A DNA stretch of 22,316 bases from Candidatus Nomurabacteria bacterium RIFCSPLOWO2_01_FULL_39_17 (lineage in GTDB: Bacteria; Patescibacteriota; Minisyncoccia; Phycocordibacterales; UBA9973): contig MFUU01000015.1 in assembly GCA_001785805.1 (NCBI GenBank), positions 1-22,316 of the forward strand, in the 5' to 3' direction. The notes under the pieces are model-generated. The model saw only the letters and a program-made list of their open reading frames with translations, was not told where the DNA came from and searched no databases. This document shows, piece after piece, positions 14,785 to 19,376 of this stretch. A program made the translations under genes and the position numbers. Within the stretch, counting starts at the first letter, position 1; each line of letters opens with the position of its first letter.

Positions 14785-15177
14785 TTAATTACACGAGACC
14801 GAAGGCTCGTACCCAGCCTTCTCTGCCTCCTCTGCGCTAGCAAAGTAAATTCTATTTTCTTGCACAATACTTTTTCCCGCCGAGCATCCCAGCGAATAGT
14901 ATTTGCTTCCTCGATTTGAGGCAAAATAATTCTTTCCGCCTGAATTTTCCATTATTTGGCTAATTGTAGGTGTCCTCATAGGTTCAATGGCTGAAATGGC
15001 ATTACTTGCCGTTTGATTGATTGCCCGATTGGGATATTCTATCTTTATACCTGTATTTAAGACGTTTTTTGATAATCTACCCAAGCCAAATGACCCCAAA
15101 CCTACTAAAATAACGATAATGACAGTTGAAATATCTTTTCCCTTCTTGCTATTTATGAATTGCTTGATTTTTTCCAT
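14785..15177 (-). CDS. Membrane-anchored protein with an Ada-type metal-binding-like C-terminal domain
   Basis: A 130-residue protein from ATG 15177. The N-terminus is short and basic (MEKIKQFINSKKGKD), followed by one membrane helix (about 17-35), a linker, and a C-terminal module: YFASNRGSKYYSLGCSAG, then NRIYFASAEEAEKAGYEPSVSC. The pattern (short strand, Y-x-x-x-x-C, hydrophobic, F-x-S-x-x-E-A-x-x-x-G-Y-x-P-x-x-x-C) is that of the Ada N-terminal zinc-domain fold. Only two Cys remain (98 and 129), where Ada has four, so metal binding or alkyl transfer is doubtful. TATAAA at 15185-15190 (- strand) is 7 nt before the ATG, supporting this start over the longer frame. It is divergent from rpmA, 47 bp away. 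Confidence 0.75.
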   Translation of the reverse strand: MEKIKQFINSKKGKDISTVIIVILVGLGSFGLGRLSKNVLNTGIKIEYPNRAINQTASNAISAIEPMRTPTISQIMENSGGKNYFASNRGSKYYSLGCSAGKSIVQENRIYFASAEEAEKAGYEPSVSCN

Positions 15178-15224
15178 AAAATACTTTATACTCTCGATAC
15201 TTTTAATTTTAACACAAAAATTAT

Positions 15225-15497
15225 ATGGCGCATAGAAAAGCCGGTGGAACAGCCAAAAACTTAAGAGACTCGAACCCAAAGTACCTAGGCACCAAAATTG
15301 CCGATGGGCAGAAAGCGGAAGCCGGACACATTATAATCCGCCAGCGCGGTACGGTTATTGTGGCTGGTAATAATGTCGGTATGGGCAAAGACCATACCCT
15401 CTTCGCCCTTAAAAGTGGCACTGTAAAATTCAACTCTAAGCGCAAGACTTCGTTCAACGGCAGGGCAACAGTAAAGAAAATCGTAAACCTAATCTAA
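15225..15497 (+). CDS. rpmA: 50S ribosomal protein L27 (bL27)
   Basis: A 90-residue large-subunit protein near the peptidyl-transferase centre. The sequence begins MAHRKAGGTAKNLRDSNPK, continues with YLGTKIADGQ and IIIRQRGT, and shows NVGMGKDHTLFAL and a basic C-terminus. Its N-terminus lacks the cleavable extension of Firmicutes L27. The usual upstream partner rplU (L21) is absent here; the gene is instead divergent from a membrane protein. No clear -10 lies 6 nt upstream; TTTAAT or TAATTT at 15202-15209 is a weak candidate. It ends at a bidirectional terminator. Confidence 0.97.
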   Translation: MAHRKAGGTAKNLRDSNPKYLGTKIADGQKAEAGHIIIRQRGTVIVAGNNVGMGKDHTLFALKSGTVKFNSKRKTSFNGRATVKKIVNLI

Positions 15498-15526
15498 TAA
15501 AAAAATCCCCGCTCGGGGATTTTTTT
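15498..15526. terminator. Bidirectional intrinsic terminator between rpmA and rplI
   Basis: An A-run (15498-15505), stem ATCCCCG-CT-CGGGGAT (15505-15520) and T-run (15520-15526) give a U-tract in both directions. It serves rpmA (+) and rplI (-), and the rplI stop codon lies inside the T-run. Confidence 0.93.
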
Positions 15527-15968
15527 ATATCGCCTTAACCATGAGCTTAAAGCTCGATTTTTTGTTTTTTACCTTAATTGGAATTTCGAACTCCCCTACT
15601 TTTTTTATCGGTTTTTCCAGAATTAAAAGTTCTTCACCAATTTCTGCGTGATGCTCTTTATGCATTGCTTCCACGATTTCACGCGCGTGTATTGCCTGGA
15701 ATAAATGTCCTTGTTCATTAGCTTTGCCCTCCATGGTGACGACTTTATTTTTTATTTCTTCCAGATTTTTCATCAACAAACTCTCTTGCACTTCTCTTTC
15801 AATCACAATTTCATTTTTCCTCTTTTCTAACTCCGCTATGGCTTTTATCGTAGCCATTTCAGCCAATTTTCTTGGAAATAAAAAATTTAAAGCGTAACCG
15901 CCATTGACTTCTTTCACATCGTACTTCTTCCCTACCCTTGGAACATCTTGTAAAAATATTACTCGCAT
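15525..15968 (-). CDS. rplI: 50S ribosomal protein L9 (bL9)
   Basis: A 147-residue protein: N-terminal domain MRVIFLQDVPRVGKKYDVKEV, the NGGYALNFLFPRKLAEMAT signature, a long connecting helix with EREVQ, and a C-terminal domain ending in KNKKSSFKLMVKAI. Its ATG directly follows the S41-protease stop with no gap, so it is translationally coupled as the last gene of a leftward operon. Among CPR lineages some (such as Microgenomates) are reported to lack L9, so its presence agrees with a Parcubacteria-type host. Confidence 0.96.
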   Translation of the reverse strand: MRVIFLQDVPRVGKKYDVKEVNGGYALNFLFPRKLAEMATIKAIAELEKRKNEIVIEREVQESLLMKNLEEIKNKVVTMEGKANEQGHLFQAIHAREIVEAMHKEHHAEIGEELLILEKPIKKVGEFEIPIKVKNKKSSFKLMVKAI

Positions 15969-17219
15969 TTAATTTATTGTTGGTTTTATAATTGGGGTCC
16001 AATTATTTAATAATTCTACCGCTTTATCCACCTGTGAGTCCTTTTTACCTTCGCTTGTACTGTCTTCCTTCGTGTATTCTACTTTATAATCTGGCGTTAA
16101 TCCCTTTGTTGAAATGGATGTGCCATTGGGTGTAAGCCATTTAGCCACGGTAATCTTTAAGATGGTATTGGATGTAATTTTCATGACTTCCTGTACCGAA
16201 CCCTTTCCATAACTTTGTTCTCCCACCAGTTTGGCGCGTCCGTGGTCTTGTAGCGCCCCCGCTACTATTTCTGAAGCCGAAGCAGAACCGCCATCTATTA
16301 AGATAACGAATTTCAATTTATCAGTAAACACATTATAGCCGACGCTTCTAAACACTTTTTGTTTGGCATTGTTGCCATAATCTTCAATTACAACGACTTT
16401 TCCGTTTGGCAAAAACCAGCTTACCATATCTACAGCTATATCTAAATATCCGCCCGGATTTCCCCTCAAATCAAGCAAGAGTCGATCGGTGTTTGATTCG
16501 GAGAATTTTTTCAACGCCAGACGAAACAGATCGGCAGAATTTGCAGAAAAGCTGTAAAGTTTAATTACAAAAATGCCGTCTGGACGAAGCTCGGTGTCAA
16601 GCGTCGGCACATTTATAATATCTCGAACAATTTTTATTTCCCTGGGTTCTTTTTCTTCATCTCTGAAAACGGTAAGCACTACCGTAGTTCCCTTTTCCCC
16701 CCTGATTAGACTCACTGCTTTTTCTACCGTCATATCGGAAGTTATGATTTGATCAATTTTTAAGATTTTATCACCAGACTTTATTCCTGCTCTATATCCC
16801 GGAGTATCTTTTAGCGGAGCAACTACAGTTATAATTTTATTTTTCATACCGATTTCCACACCAATCCCGCCAAAAGAACCTGAAATATCATCTTCAAAGA
16901 TTTTTGTGTCCTCGGGATTAAAAAACGCACTATATGGGTCATCAAGTGAATTTACTAGGCCCGAAATAGCCCCATAAACTCTTTTCTGATCGTTTATCTT
17001 TATTGCGTCAGGGTATTTTTCATTAATGGCATTCCAAGTTTTCCAAAAAGGGGAAAAATCAGCTTGAGTAACTACGGCAGTTTCTTTTCCGGAAATACTT
17101 GTAATTTTATCAATAGCTGGCTGATAATTAAAACCGATATAAATACCCAAGAAAAAAAATCCCGCAAAGAGCAAGATAATGCTAGTATTTTTCCTTAGTG
17201 TGTTTATTAGTTCCAGCAT
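15969..17219 (-). CDS. S41 family carboxy-terminal processing protease (CtpA/Prc-like)
   Basis: Serine protease that cleaves C-terminal regions of extracytoplasmic proteins. The 416 residues contain one N-terminal membrane helix (about 13-31), an N-terminal helical segment with DPYSAFF, a PDZ domain (about 115-185: GGIGVEIG, TPGYRAGIKSGDKILKID), and the S41 core (RLLLDLRGNPGGYLDIAVD). The active site is GGSASASEIVAGALQD with Ser314 as nucleophile and SYGKGSVQ with Lys339. The Ser-Lys spacing of 25 equals that of Prc (S430/K455). All catalytic features are intact. It starts 3 nt after a small membrane-protein gene and runs directly into rplI. Confidence 0.95.
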   Translation of the reverse strand: MLELINTLRKNTSIILLFAGFFFLGIYIGFNYQPAIDKITSISGKETAVVTQADFSPFWKTWNAINEKYPDAIKINDQKRVYGAISGLVNSLDDPYSAFFNPEDTKIFEDDISGSFGGIGVEIGMKNKIITVVAPLKDTPGYRAGIKSGDKILKIDQIITSDMTVEKAVSLIRGEKGTTVVLTVFRDEEKEPREIKIVRDIINVPTLDTELRPDGIFVIKLYSFSANSADLFRLALKKFSESNTDRLLLDLRGNPGGYLDIAVDMVSWFLPNGKVVVIEDYGNNAKQKVFRSVGYNVFTDKLKFVILIDGGSASASEIVAGALQDHGRAKLVGEQSYGKGSVQEVMKITSNTILKITVAKWLTPNGTSISTKGLTPDYKVEYTKEDSTSEGKKDSQVDKAVELLNNWTPIIKPTIN

Positions 17220-17222
17220 TTT

Positions 17223-17468
17223 TTATTCCAATTTTGATTTTTCTGTATTGACTCCATTTTCATTAAAATTACTATTCTCGCTAAAATTCTCGAAAGTTTT
17301 TTCGGGCACGTTTTCCCTCTTGGCTTCTCTATTTAGTGTATAAGCAATAAAAGCAACTCCCAATCCAGAAACAGCGAATAGAACATTTTTCCATAAATAA
17401 GGAAAACCCAAATACGGTAATACCACTATAAACATACCAACTATGAAAAGTATTTTCGTTTTGCTCAT
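17223..17468 (-). CDS. Small two-helix membrane protein (81 aa)
   Basis: Starts at ATG 17468, supported by a consensus TATAAT 6 nt upstream. It has two hydrophobic segments (about 5-20 KILFIVGMFIVVLPYL and 27-44 KNVLFAVSGLGVAFIAYT), then a hydrophilic, Asn/Glu-rich tail of about 35 residues (REAKREN, ENFSENSNFNENG). No recognised family. It is first in an operon with the S41 protease and rplI, with 3-nt spacing to the protease gene, so it may act in the membrane with that protease. Confidence 0.75.
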   Translation of the reverse strand: MSKTKILFIVGMFIVVLPYLGFPYLWKNVLFAVSGLGVAFIAYTLNREAKRENVPEKTFENFSENSNFNENGVNTEKSKLE

Positions 17469-17474
17469 CTTTCC

Positions 17475-17504
17475 ATTATACCGCAAGAATATATAAATAT
17501 GCAA
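17475..17504 (-). promoter_or_regulatory. Promoter of the small-membrane-protein/S41/rplI operon (leaderless)
   Basis: On the - strand: TTGCAT (17504-17499), 18-nt spacer, TATAAT (17480-17475), then GGAAAG and ATG 17468. Six nt separate the -10 and the start codon. Confidence 0.75.
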
Positions 17505-17507
17505 TAA

Positions 17508-17548
17508 ATAAAAAAGTAATAAGGGGGCAGTCTATTATGACCGCCCCC
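17508..17548 (-). terminator. Intrinsic terminator of the 59-codon gene
   Basis: On the - strand GGGGGCGGTC (17548-17539), loop ATAATA, GACTGCCCCC (17532-17523), 10 bp with one G-U pair, followed by TTATTACTTTTTTATTT. It is a strong terminator for leftward transcription, 19 nt past the stop at 17568, and insulates the tryptophan locus from the next operon. Confidence 0.9.
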
Positions 17549-17567
17549 TCGATATCTCTGCTAGTCG

Positions 17568-17747
17568 CTAGGATGGTTGCCCATCCACCCAACCTCCCGA
17601 AGGAGTTTCTTCTTTTGGAAGTTCTTCTTGGGTTGATGAATCCCTAGATACGCCTTTCTTTTCTATGAGGCTACGAGATTTGGGGAAACTATTGAAGTCA
17701 GTTTGCCATGGATCGTTCGCTATGGGATCACCGCTACCGCTCCACAT
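17568..17747 (-). CDS. Small Trp-containing protein of unknown function, output gene of the tryptophan switch
   Basis: A 59-residue, soluble, probably flexible protein: MWSGSGDPIANDPWQTD at the start, a Ser/Lys/Glu-rich middle, GGWVDGQPS at the end. Three Trp (residues 2, 14, 53) is 5 percent, high for its size. It has no Cys and no membrane segment. ATG 17747 is chosen because GGGAGG (17758-17753) lies 5 nt upstream, the best Shine-Dalgarno in the window, where most genes have none; a longer frame from TTG 17771 would start inside the attenuator stem. It is preceded by an operator, a Trp leader ORF and a terminator-like hairpin, and followed by its own strong terminator. It should be expressed when tryptophan is scarce. 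I know no homologue. By analogy only, a small regulator of Trp metabolism (in the sense of anti-TRAP) is possible. Confidence 0.65.
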   Translation of the reverse strand: MWSGSGDPIANDPWQTDFNSFPKSRSLIEKKGVSRDSSTQEELPKEETPSGGWVDGQPS

Positions 17748-17770
17748 AACTACCTCCCTGACAAAGAACA

Positions 17771-17799
17771 ATAAACCGACGCCTTATGCGCCGGTTTAT
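17771..17799 (-). terminator. Terminator-like attenuator hairpin upstream of the 59-codon gene
   Basis: On the - strand ATAAACCGGCGC (17799-17788), loop ATAAG, GCGTCGGTTTAT (17782-17771): 12 bp with one G-U pair, followed by TGTTCTTTGT, seven of ten bases U. It lies 38 nt after the leader-peptide stop and 12 nt before the Shine-Dalgarno sequence. GCGCATAAG (17791-17783), in its upper stem and loop, can pair instead with TTTGTGCGC (17856-17848) further upstream, the layout of a 2:3 antiterminator. The lower stem could in principle persist, so exclusivity is not complete. Confidence 0.7.
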
Positions 17800-17836
17800 A
17801 GATTCCTTTTATTTAGAATAGAAGTACAAAAAGAAA

Positions 17837-17938
17837 TCAACGAAATAGCGCACAAAAACCAGTCTTTGCGCCCCACCAAATCCTAACTGATTTTTTTATT
17901 GTTTCATCTATTGTCCGTAATTTTCCCAATATCATCAT
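17837..17938 (-). CDS. trpL: Tryptophan leader peptide (33 codons, tandem Trp)
   Basis: Starts ATG ATG at 17938, reads MMILGKLRTIDETIKKSVRI, then W-W-G-A-K-T-G-F-C-A-L-F-R and TGA (17839-17837). The tandem UGG codons (17878-17873) directly precede GCGCAAA (17871-17865), which can pair with TTTGTGCGC (17856-17848), the 1:2 stem. A ribosome stalled on the Trp codons would cover segment 1 and free segment 2 to pair with segment 3. A ribosome reaching the stop, 8 nt past segment 2, would cover segment 2 and let the terminator form. This is the logic of E. coli trpL. The first ATG lies 6 nt after the -10, so the leader mRNA should be leaderless. The peptide is longer than the 14 residues of E. coli TrpL. 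Naming is by analogy. Confidence 0.65.
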   Translation of the reverse strand: MMILGKLRTIDETIKKSVRIWWGAKTGFCALFR

Positions 17939-17954
17939 ACTAGTATGCTAGTAT
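17937..17954. promoter_or_regulatory. TrpR operator
   Basis: ATACTAGTATGCTAGTAT is an 18-bp palindrome with 7-bp arms and a 4-nt centre. Its TACTAG-N4-CTAGTA core is identical, in arms and spacing, to the E. coli trp operator (GTACTAGTTAACTAGTAC). It covers the -10 and start point of the leftward promoter, the position used for repression in E. coli, and lies 53 bp beyond the stop codon of the trpR-like gene. Confidence 0.8.
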
Positions 17955-17973
17955 AAGATAAAAATAAAGTCAA
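17945..17973 (-). promoter_or_regulatory. Promoter of the leader-peptide/59-codon transcript
   Basis: On the - strand TTGACT (17973-17968), 17-nt spacer, TAGCAT (17950-17945), then 6 nt to the leader ATG at 17938. The -10 is weak (four of six) but the -35 and spacing are good. TATACT (17955-17950) is an alternative -10 with too short a spacer. Both overlap the operator. Confidence 0.6.
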
Positions 17974-17991
17974 TATATTATATTTAATTAC

Positions 17992-18000
17992 TGTGGATAA
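17992..18000 (-). other. Single perfect DnaA-box 9-mer
   Basis: TTATCCACA on the - strand, identical to the high-affinity E. coli DnaA box, 7 nt after the trpR-like stop and next to AT-rich sequence. No other perfect box and no dnaA or dnaN are nearby, so it is not evidence for an origin. Confidence 0.3.
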
Positions 18001-18006
18001 CTTTAT

Positions 18007-18291
18007 CTAACCAAGGAGTTTAAGGGTTCTTCTAAAACCGCCTTCTTTTTTACGCATTTCGCGTGACCCGCGAGTGACTGTCGCTACTCCAAGGTGTAAA
18101 AATTCGGCAATAGCTTGATGGTGTTCCCCTTTTCCCAGACGCTTCACTATTTGCCAGCGTACACCAATGTTGTCAAATTCTCTGGGCGTCAATATATCTT
18201 TTATAAAATCACCCAACAGTCCCCTATTTTGAGCGATTTTATGTATAACATCAACTACTTCCTTTTTATATTGTTCGGTATTATTTTTCAT
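18007..18291 (-). CDS. trpR: Tryptophan repressor homologue (TrpR)
   Basis: A 94-residue TrpR-superfamily DNA-binding protein. The TrpR landmarks are present: DILTPREFDNIGVRWQIVKRL, KGEHHQAIAEFLHLGVATVTRGS. Aligned to E. coli TrpR, Thr44, Arg54 (in GVRWQIV) and Arg84 (in TVTRGS) are kept, the residues that contact L-tryptophan; Ser88 is Glu. It therefore looks like a true Trp-responsive repressor and not the looser YerC/TrpR-like group. Start: ATG 18291, 7 nt after the trpS stop; an alternative ATG at 18309 would overlap trpS by 11 nt and add six residues. It is evidently co-transcribed with trpS. The operator lies just beyond its 3' end. No trp biosynthetic genes are in the window. Confidence 0.85.
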   Translation of the reverse strand: MKNNTEQYKKEVVDVIHKIAQNRGLLGDFIKDILTPREFDNIGVRWQIVKRLGKGEHHQAIAEFLHLGVATVTRGSREMRKKEGGFRRTLKLLG

Positions 18292-18298
18292 AAAAAAT

Positions 18299-19249
18299 TT
18301 ACCAGACATTAACGCCTATTTTTTCTTTCACTTCTCGCATTTTATGTCTTGCGACAATCTTTGCTTTTTCGCTCCCCTCTTTTAGGACGGCCAGCGCTTT
18401 TGGAATGTCCTTTTCAAATTCCTTTCTTTTTCTCCGCATGGGTGCGATAAATTTTTCCAAGTCCTCAATCAACATTTCTTTCAATTCTTTATATTTCCCG
18501 GATTTTTCTTCATAAATTTTCTTTAATTCTTTTTCATTGTGGAAAAGTTTATGTATAGCGTAAACATTCTTTGGAATTCCCCCGCTTGAATCCGTGACAA
18601 TACTCATTACGCACTTTTTTATCTCTTCGTAAGAAGCGAATAATGGAATAGTGTTGTTGTAGCTTTTAGACATCTTGCGTCCGTCGGTTCCGGGGACTAT
18701 TGCCACGTCTTTCATAATCATTGGCTCCGGAACTTTAAAAGTTTCACCAAAGACGCGGTTAAATTTTAGAGCTGTATCGCGCGCGATTTCTACATGCTGT
18801 TTTTGATCAGCGCCTACTGGCACTACATCGGGGCTATAAAGTAAAATATCTGCCGCCATTAGCATTGGATAGTTAAAAGTGCCGACATCTATTTCTTTAT
18901 TTTTTGCTTCAGCGTCTTTAAAAGCGTGCGCGCGCATTAAATATGGCATAGTAGTTATCGTTTCAAAAATCCAAGCAAGCTCAGTATGCTCTGATACAGC
19001 GGATTGTTTTAATAAAACAATCTTTTTAGGATCAAGGCCGATAGCCAAAAAATCAAGCAAGACTGATATTATATTTGCCCTCATTTCTTTCGGATTTTGG
19101 AGTGAATGCAGGGCATGATAATCAACGATTATTACATAACCACTATATTCTTTCTGCAACTCAACAAATTGTTTCATGGCACCGAAATAGTTGCCAATAT
19201 GAGGTTTTCCTGAAGGCTGAACGCCGGACACGAATACTTTTTTAGACAT
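18299..19249 (-). CDS. trpS: Tryptophanyl-tRNA synthetase
   Basis: Class Ic aminoacyl-tRNA synthetase, 316 residues from ATG 19249. It begins MSKKVFVSGVQPSGKPHIGNYFG with the HIGH-like PHIGN, followed by DYHAL, TFNYPMLMAADILLY, VPVGADQKQHVEIARD, and GRKMSKSYNN (KMSKS). All are canonical for bacterial TrpRS, and the length is normal. The longer frame from 19312 runs through the promoter and a palindromic repeat and is rejected. It is the first gene of a trpS-trpR transcript. No T-box or leader can fit: the -10 is only 9 nt upstream of the ATG. Divergent from dnaB. Confidence 0.97.
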   Translation of the reverse strand: MSKKVFVSGVQPSGKPHIGNYFGAMKQFVELQKEYSGYVIIVDYHALHSLQNPKEMRANIISVLLDFLAIGLDPKKIVLLKQSAVSEHTELAWIFETITTMPYLMRAHAFKDAEAKNKEIDVGTFNYPMLMAADILLYSPDVVPVGADQKQHVEIARDTALKFNRVFGETFKVPEPMIMKDVAIVPGTDGRKMSKSYNNTIPLFASYEEIKKCVMSIVTDSSGGIPKNVYAIHKLFHNEKELKKIYEEKSGKYKELKEMLIEDLEKFIAPMRRKRKEFEKDIPKALAVLKEGSEKAKIVARHKMREVKEKIGVNVW

Positions 19250-19258
19250 ATGCAAGCT

Positions 19259-19267
19259 ATTATAGCA
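19259..19267 (-). promoter_or_regulatory. Extended -10 promoter of trpS
   Basis: On the - strand TGC-TATAAT (19267-19259), then 9 nt to ATG 19249, giving a leader of only about 3 nt. No -35 is visible; its place is taken by a palindromic repeat. No CTAG-type operator is present. Confidence 0.65.
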
Positions 19268-19282
19268 CATTTCTGCTTGCCG

Positions 19283-19303
19283 CCTGCCTGTCCGGTAGGC
19301 AGG
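19283..19303. repeat. REP-like GC-rich palindrome
   Basis: CCTGCCT-(GTCCGGT)-AGGCAGG, a 21-bp GC-rich hairpin quite unlike the AT-rich surroundings. Similar CCTGCCT...AGGCAGG elements are, to my recollection, scattered in Parcubacteria genomes. It lies in the -35 region of trpS. Confidence 0.55.
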
Positions 19304-19341
19304 TCTCCACATTTTAATAACATCTTTTACACTTTCTGATT

Positions 19342-19369
19342 TTGACTATTATTTGCCTGTTGTTAGAAT
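19342..19369 (+). promoter_or_regulatory. Promoter of dnaB
   Basis: TTGACT (19342-19347), 16-nt spacer, TAGAAT (19364-19369) with the extended TGT just before it, then 7 nt to ATG 19377. This is the most complete promoter in the window. Confidence 0.75.
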
Positions 19370-19376
19370 AGCGTCA

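Noticed and set aside
14630..14785. CRISPR array in the repeat-rich convergent region
   Set aside because: The repeats are inverted, of different sequence and length, and have no regular spacers; no cas genes are in the window.
17557..17572. CTAG-N3-CTAG at the end of the 59-codon gene as a TrpR site
   Set aside because: Spacing is 3 instead of 4 and the flanking arm bases do not match the palindrome; the TAG of one copy is the stop codon.
17665..17886. Plus-strand ORF of 73 codons opposite the tryptophan leader region
   Set aside because: It runs antisense through the attenuator and the 59-codon gene, has no promoter or ribosome-binding site, and its codons only mirror those features.
17992..18000. 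Replication origin at the DnaA box
   Set aside because: Only one perfect box, no box array, and no dnaA, dnaN or other origin-linked gene nearby; dnaB alone is not evidence of an origin.
19250..19280. T-box or other leader upstream of trpS
   Set aside because: The -10 lies 9 nt before the ATG, leaving no room for a leader RNA.
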